Positions 32,777 through 32,955 of a stretch of DNA of 32,955 bases are shown one piece after another. The stretch is taken from contig CALGHA010000097.1 in the NCBI GenBank assembly GCA_937915835.1, positions 1-32,955 of the forward strand, read 5' to 3'. The notes under the pieces are model-generated. The model had not been told where the DNA came from, made no database searches, and saw only the letters and a list, made by a program, of their open reading frames with translations. Position numbers and translations under genes: made by a program. Position 1 is the first letter of the stretch, and each line of letters begins with the position of its first letter. Source of the stretch: an uncultured Fretibacterium sp. (lineage in GTDB: Bacteria > Synergistota > Synergistia > Synergistales > Aminobacteriaceae).

Positions 32777-32791
32777 GCAATAAAAATTATC

Positions 32792-32825
32792 CCCCCGTTC
32801 GTGATGAGCAGGGGGCTTTTCTTGT
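32792..32825. terminator. Bidirectional terminator at the convergent gene ends
   Basis: CCCCCGTTC (32792-32800) pairs with GAGC (32806-32809) and GGGGG (32811-32815), with one bulged A. CTTTTCTTG follows on the plus strand and ATAATTTTTATT on the minus strand, so it can serve both the RraA-family remnant and the minus-strand gene at the window edge. Confidence 0.8.
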
Positions 32826-32953
32826 TAAAACGCAATATCCCTGAAAAATATTTCGCCGTTCTTAACCGTTAGAATTGGCCGGTAAATGAATCTCCCTTCT
32901 CGAATTTGCGCGCTCTTATCCGCTCTGTCGCCGAAAATTACACGTCTTTCTTC
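32825..32953 (-). CDS. 3' end of an unidentified minus-strand gene (partial)
   Basis: The last 42 codons of an open frame run in from the right edge and stop with TAA at 32825. The tail includes VIFGDRADKSAQIREGRF and ends TVKNGEIFFRDIAF. This is too little to name a family. The stop lies ten bases from a strong hairpin, which supports a real gene end. Confidence 0.6.
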   Translation of the reverse strand, partial: EERRVIFGDRADKSAQIREGRFIYRPILTVKNGEIFFRDIAF

Positions 32954-32955
32954 AC

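Overview
The window looks like a chromosomal segment of a diderm anaerobe, most likely a host-associated member of the Synergistota. This is a moderate-confidence inference. It rests on moderate GC with AT-rich intergenic gaps, a division and cell-wall (dcw) cluster broken into two opposed halves, type IV pilus genes beside it, and the style of the FtsZ, FtsA and MurE proteins. No rRNA, tRNA, CRISPR array or insertion sequence was seen. No gene-free stretch exceeds 300 bases.

Layout. Bases 1-860 hold a bidirectional terminator and a lone plus-strand TylF-type methyltransferase. Bases 868-8769 are a minus-strand run read from right to left: folC, a LicD-type phosphotransferase with a heptanucleotide repeat in its 5' coding region, mgtE, an unusual solute-binding protein, a polysaccharide-locus protein of possible GT-D type, a second unusual solute-binding protein, then the permease and ATPase of a polar amino-acid ABC importer. 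Bases 8785-24953 are also minus strand. Starting from a good promoter near 25040 they read: winged-helix protein, AAA+ ATPase, Cas4/AddB-like Fe-S nuclease, minor pilin-like protein, PilM-PilN fusion, pseudopilin, mltG, an FtsK-like protein, murC, murB, an ftsQ-like gene, ftsA, ftsZ, a SPOR-domain protein, and a terminator. Bases 25083-32075 are plus strand: rsmH, a possible small ORF, an ftsL-like gene, ftsI, murE, murF, mraY. A decayed RraA-family gene follows, sitting where murD would stand in an intact dcw cluster. A bidirectional terminator and the 3' end of a minus-strand gene close the window.

How the genes work together. Most of the window builds and divides the cell envelope: MurB, C, E, F and MraY make peptidoglycan precursor, FtsI and MltG synthesise and cut glycan, and FtsZ, FtsA, FtsQ-like, FtsL-like and SPOR proteins form the divisome. 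murD, ftsW and murG are absent here. The left arm adds nutrient and magnesium uptake and isolated surface-glycan genes.

Most notable observations: both solute-binding proteins appear circularly permuted in the same way; the licD-like gene carries seven GATCAAC units that should make it phase-variable; the FtsK-like protein has lost its Walker A lysine and its gamma domain; FtsA lacks two phosphate-loop aspartates; the mgtE ribosome-binding site lies in a perfect inverted repeat; and an unrecognised winged-helix / AAA+ / Fe-S nuclease operon heads the division operon.
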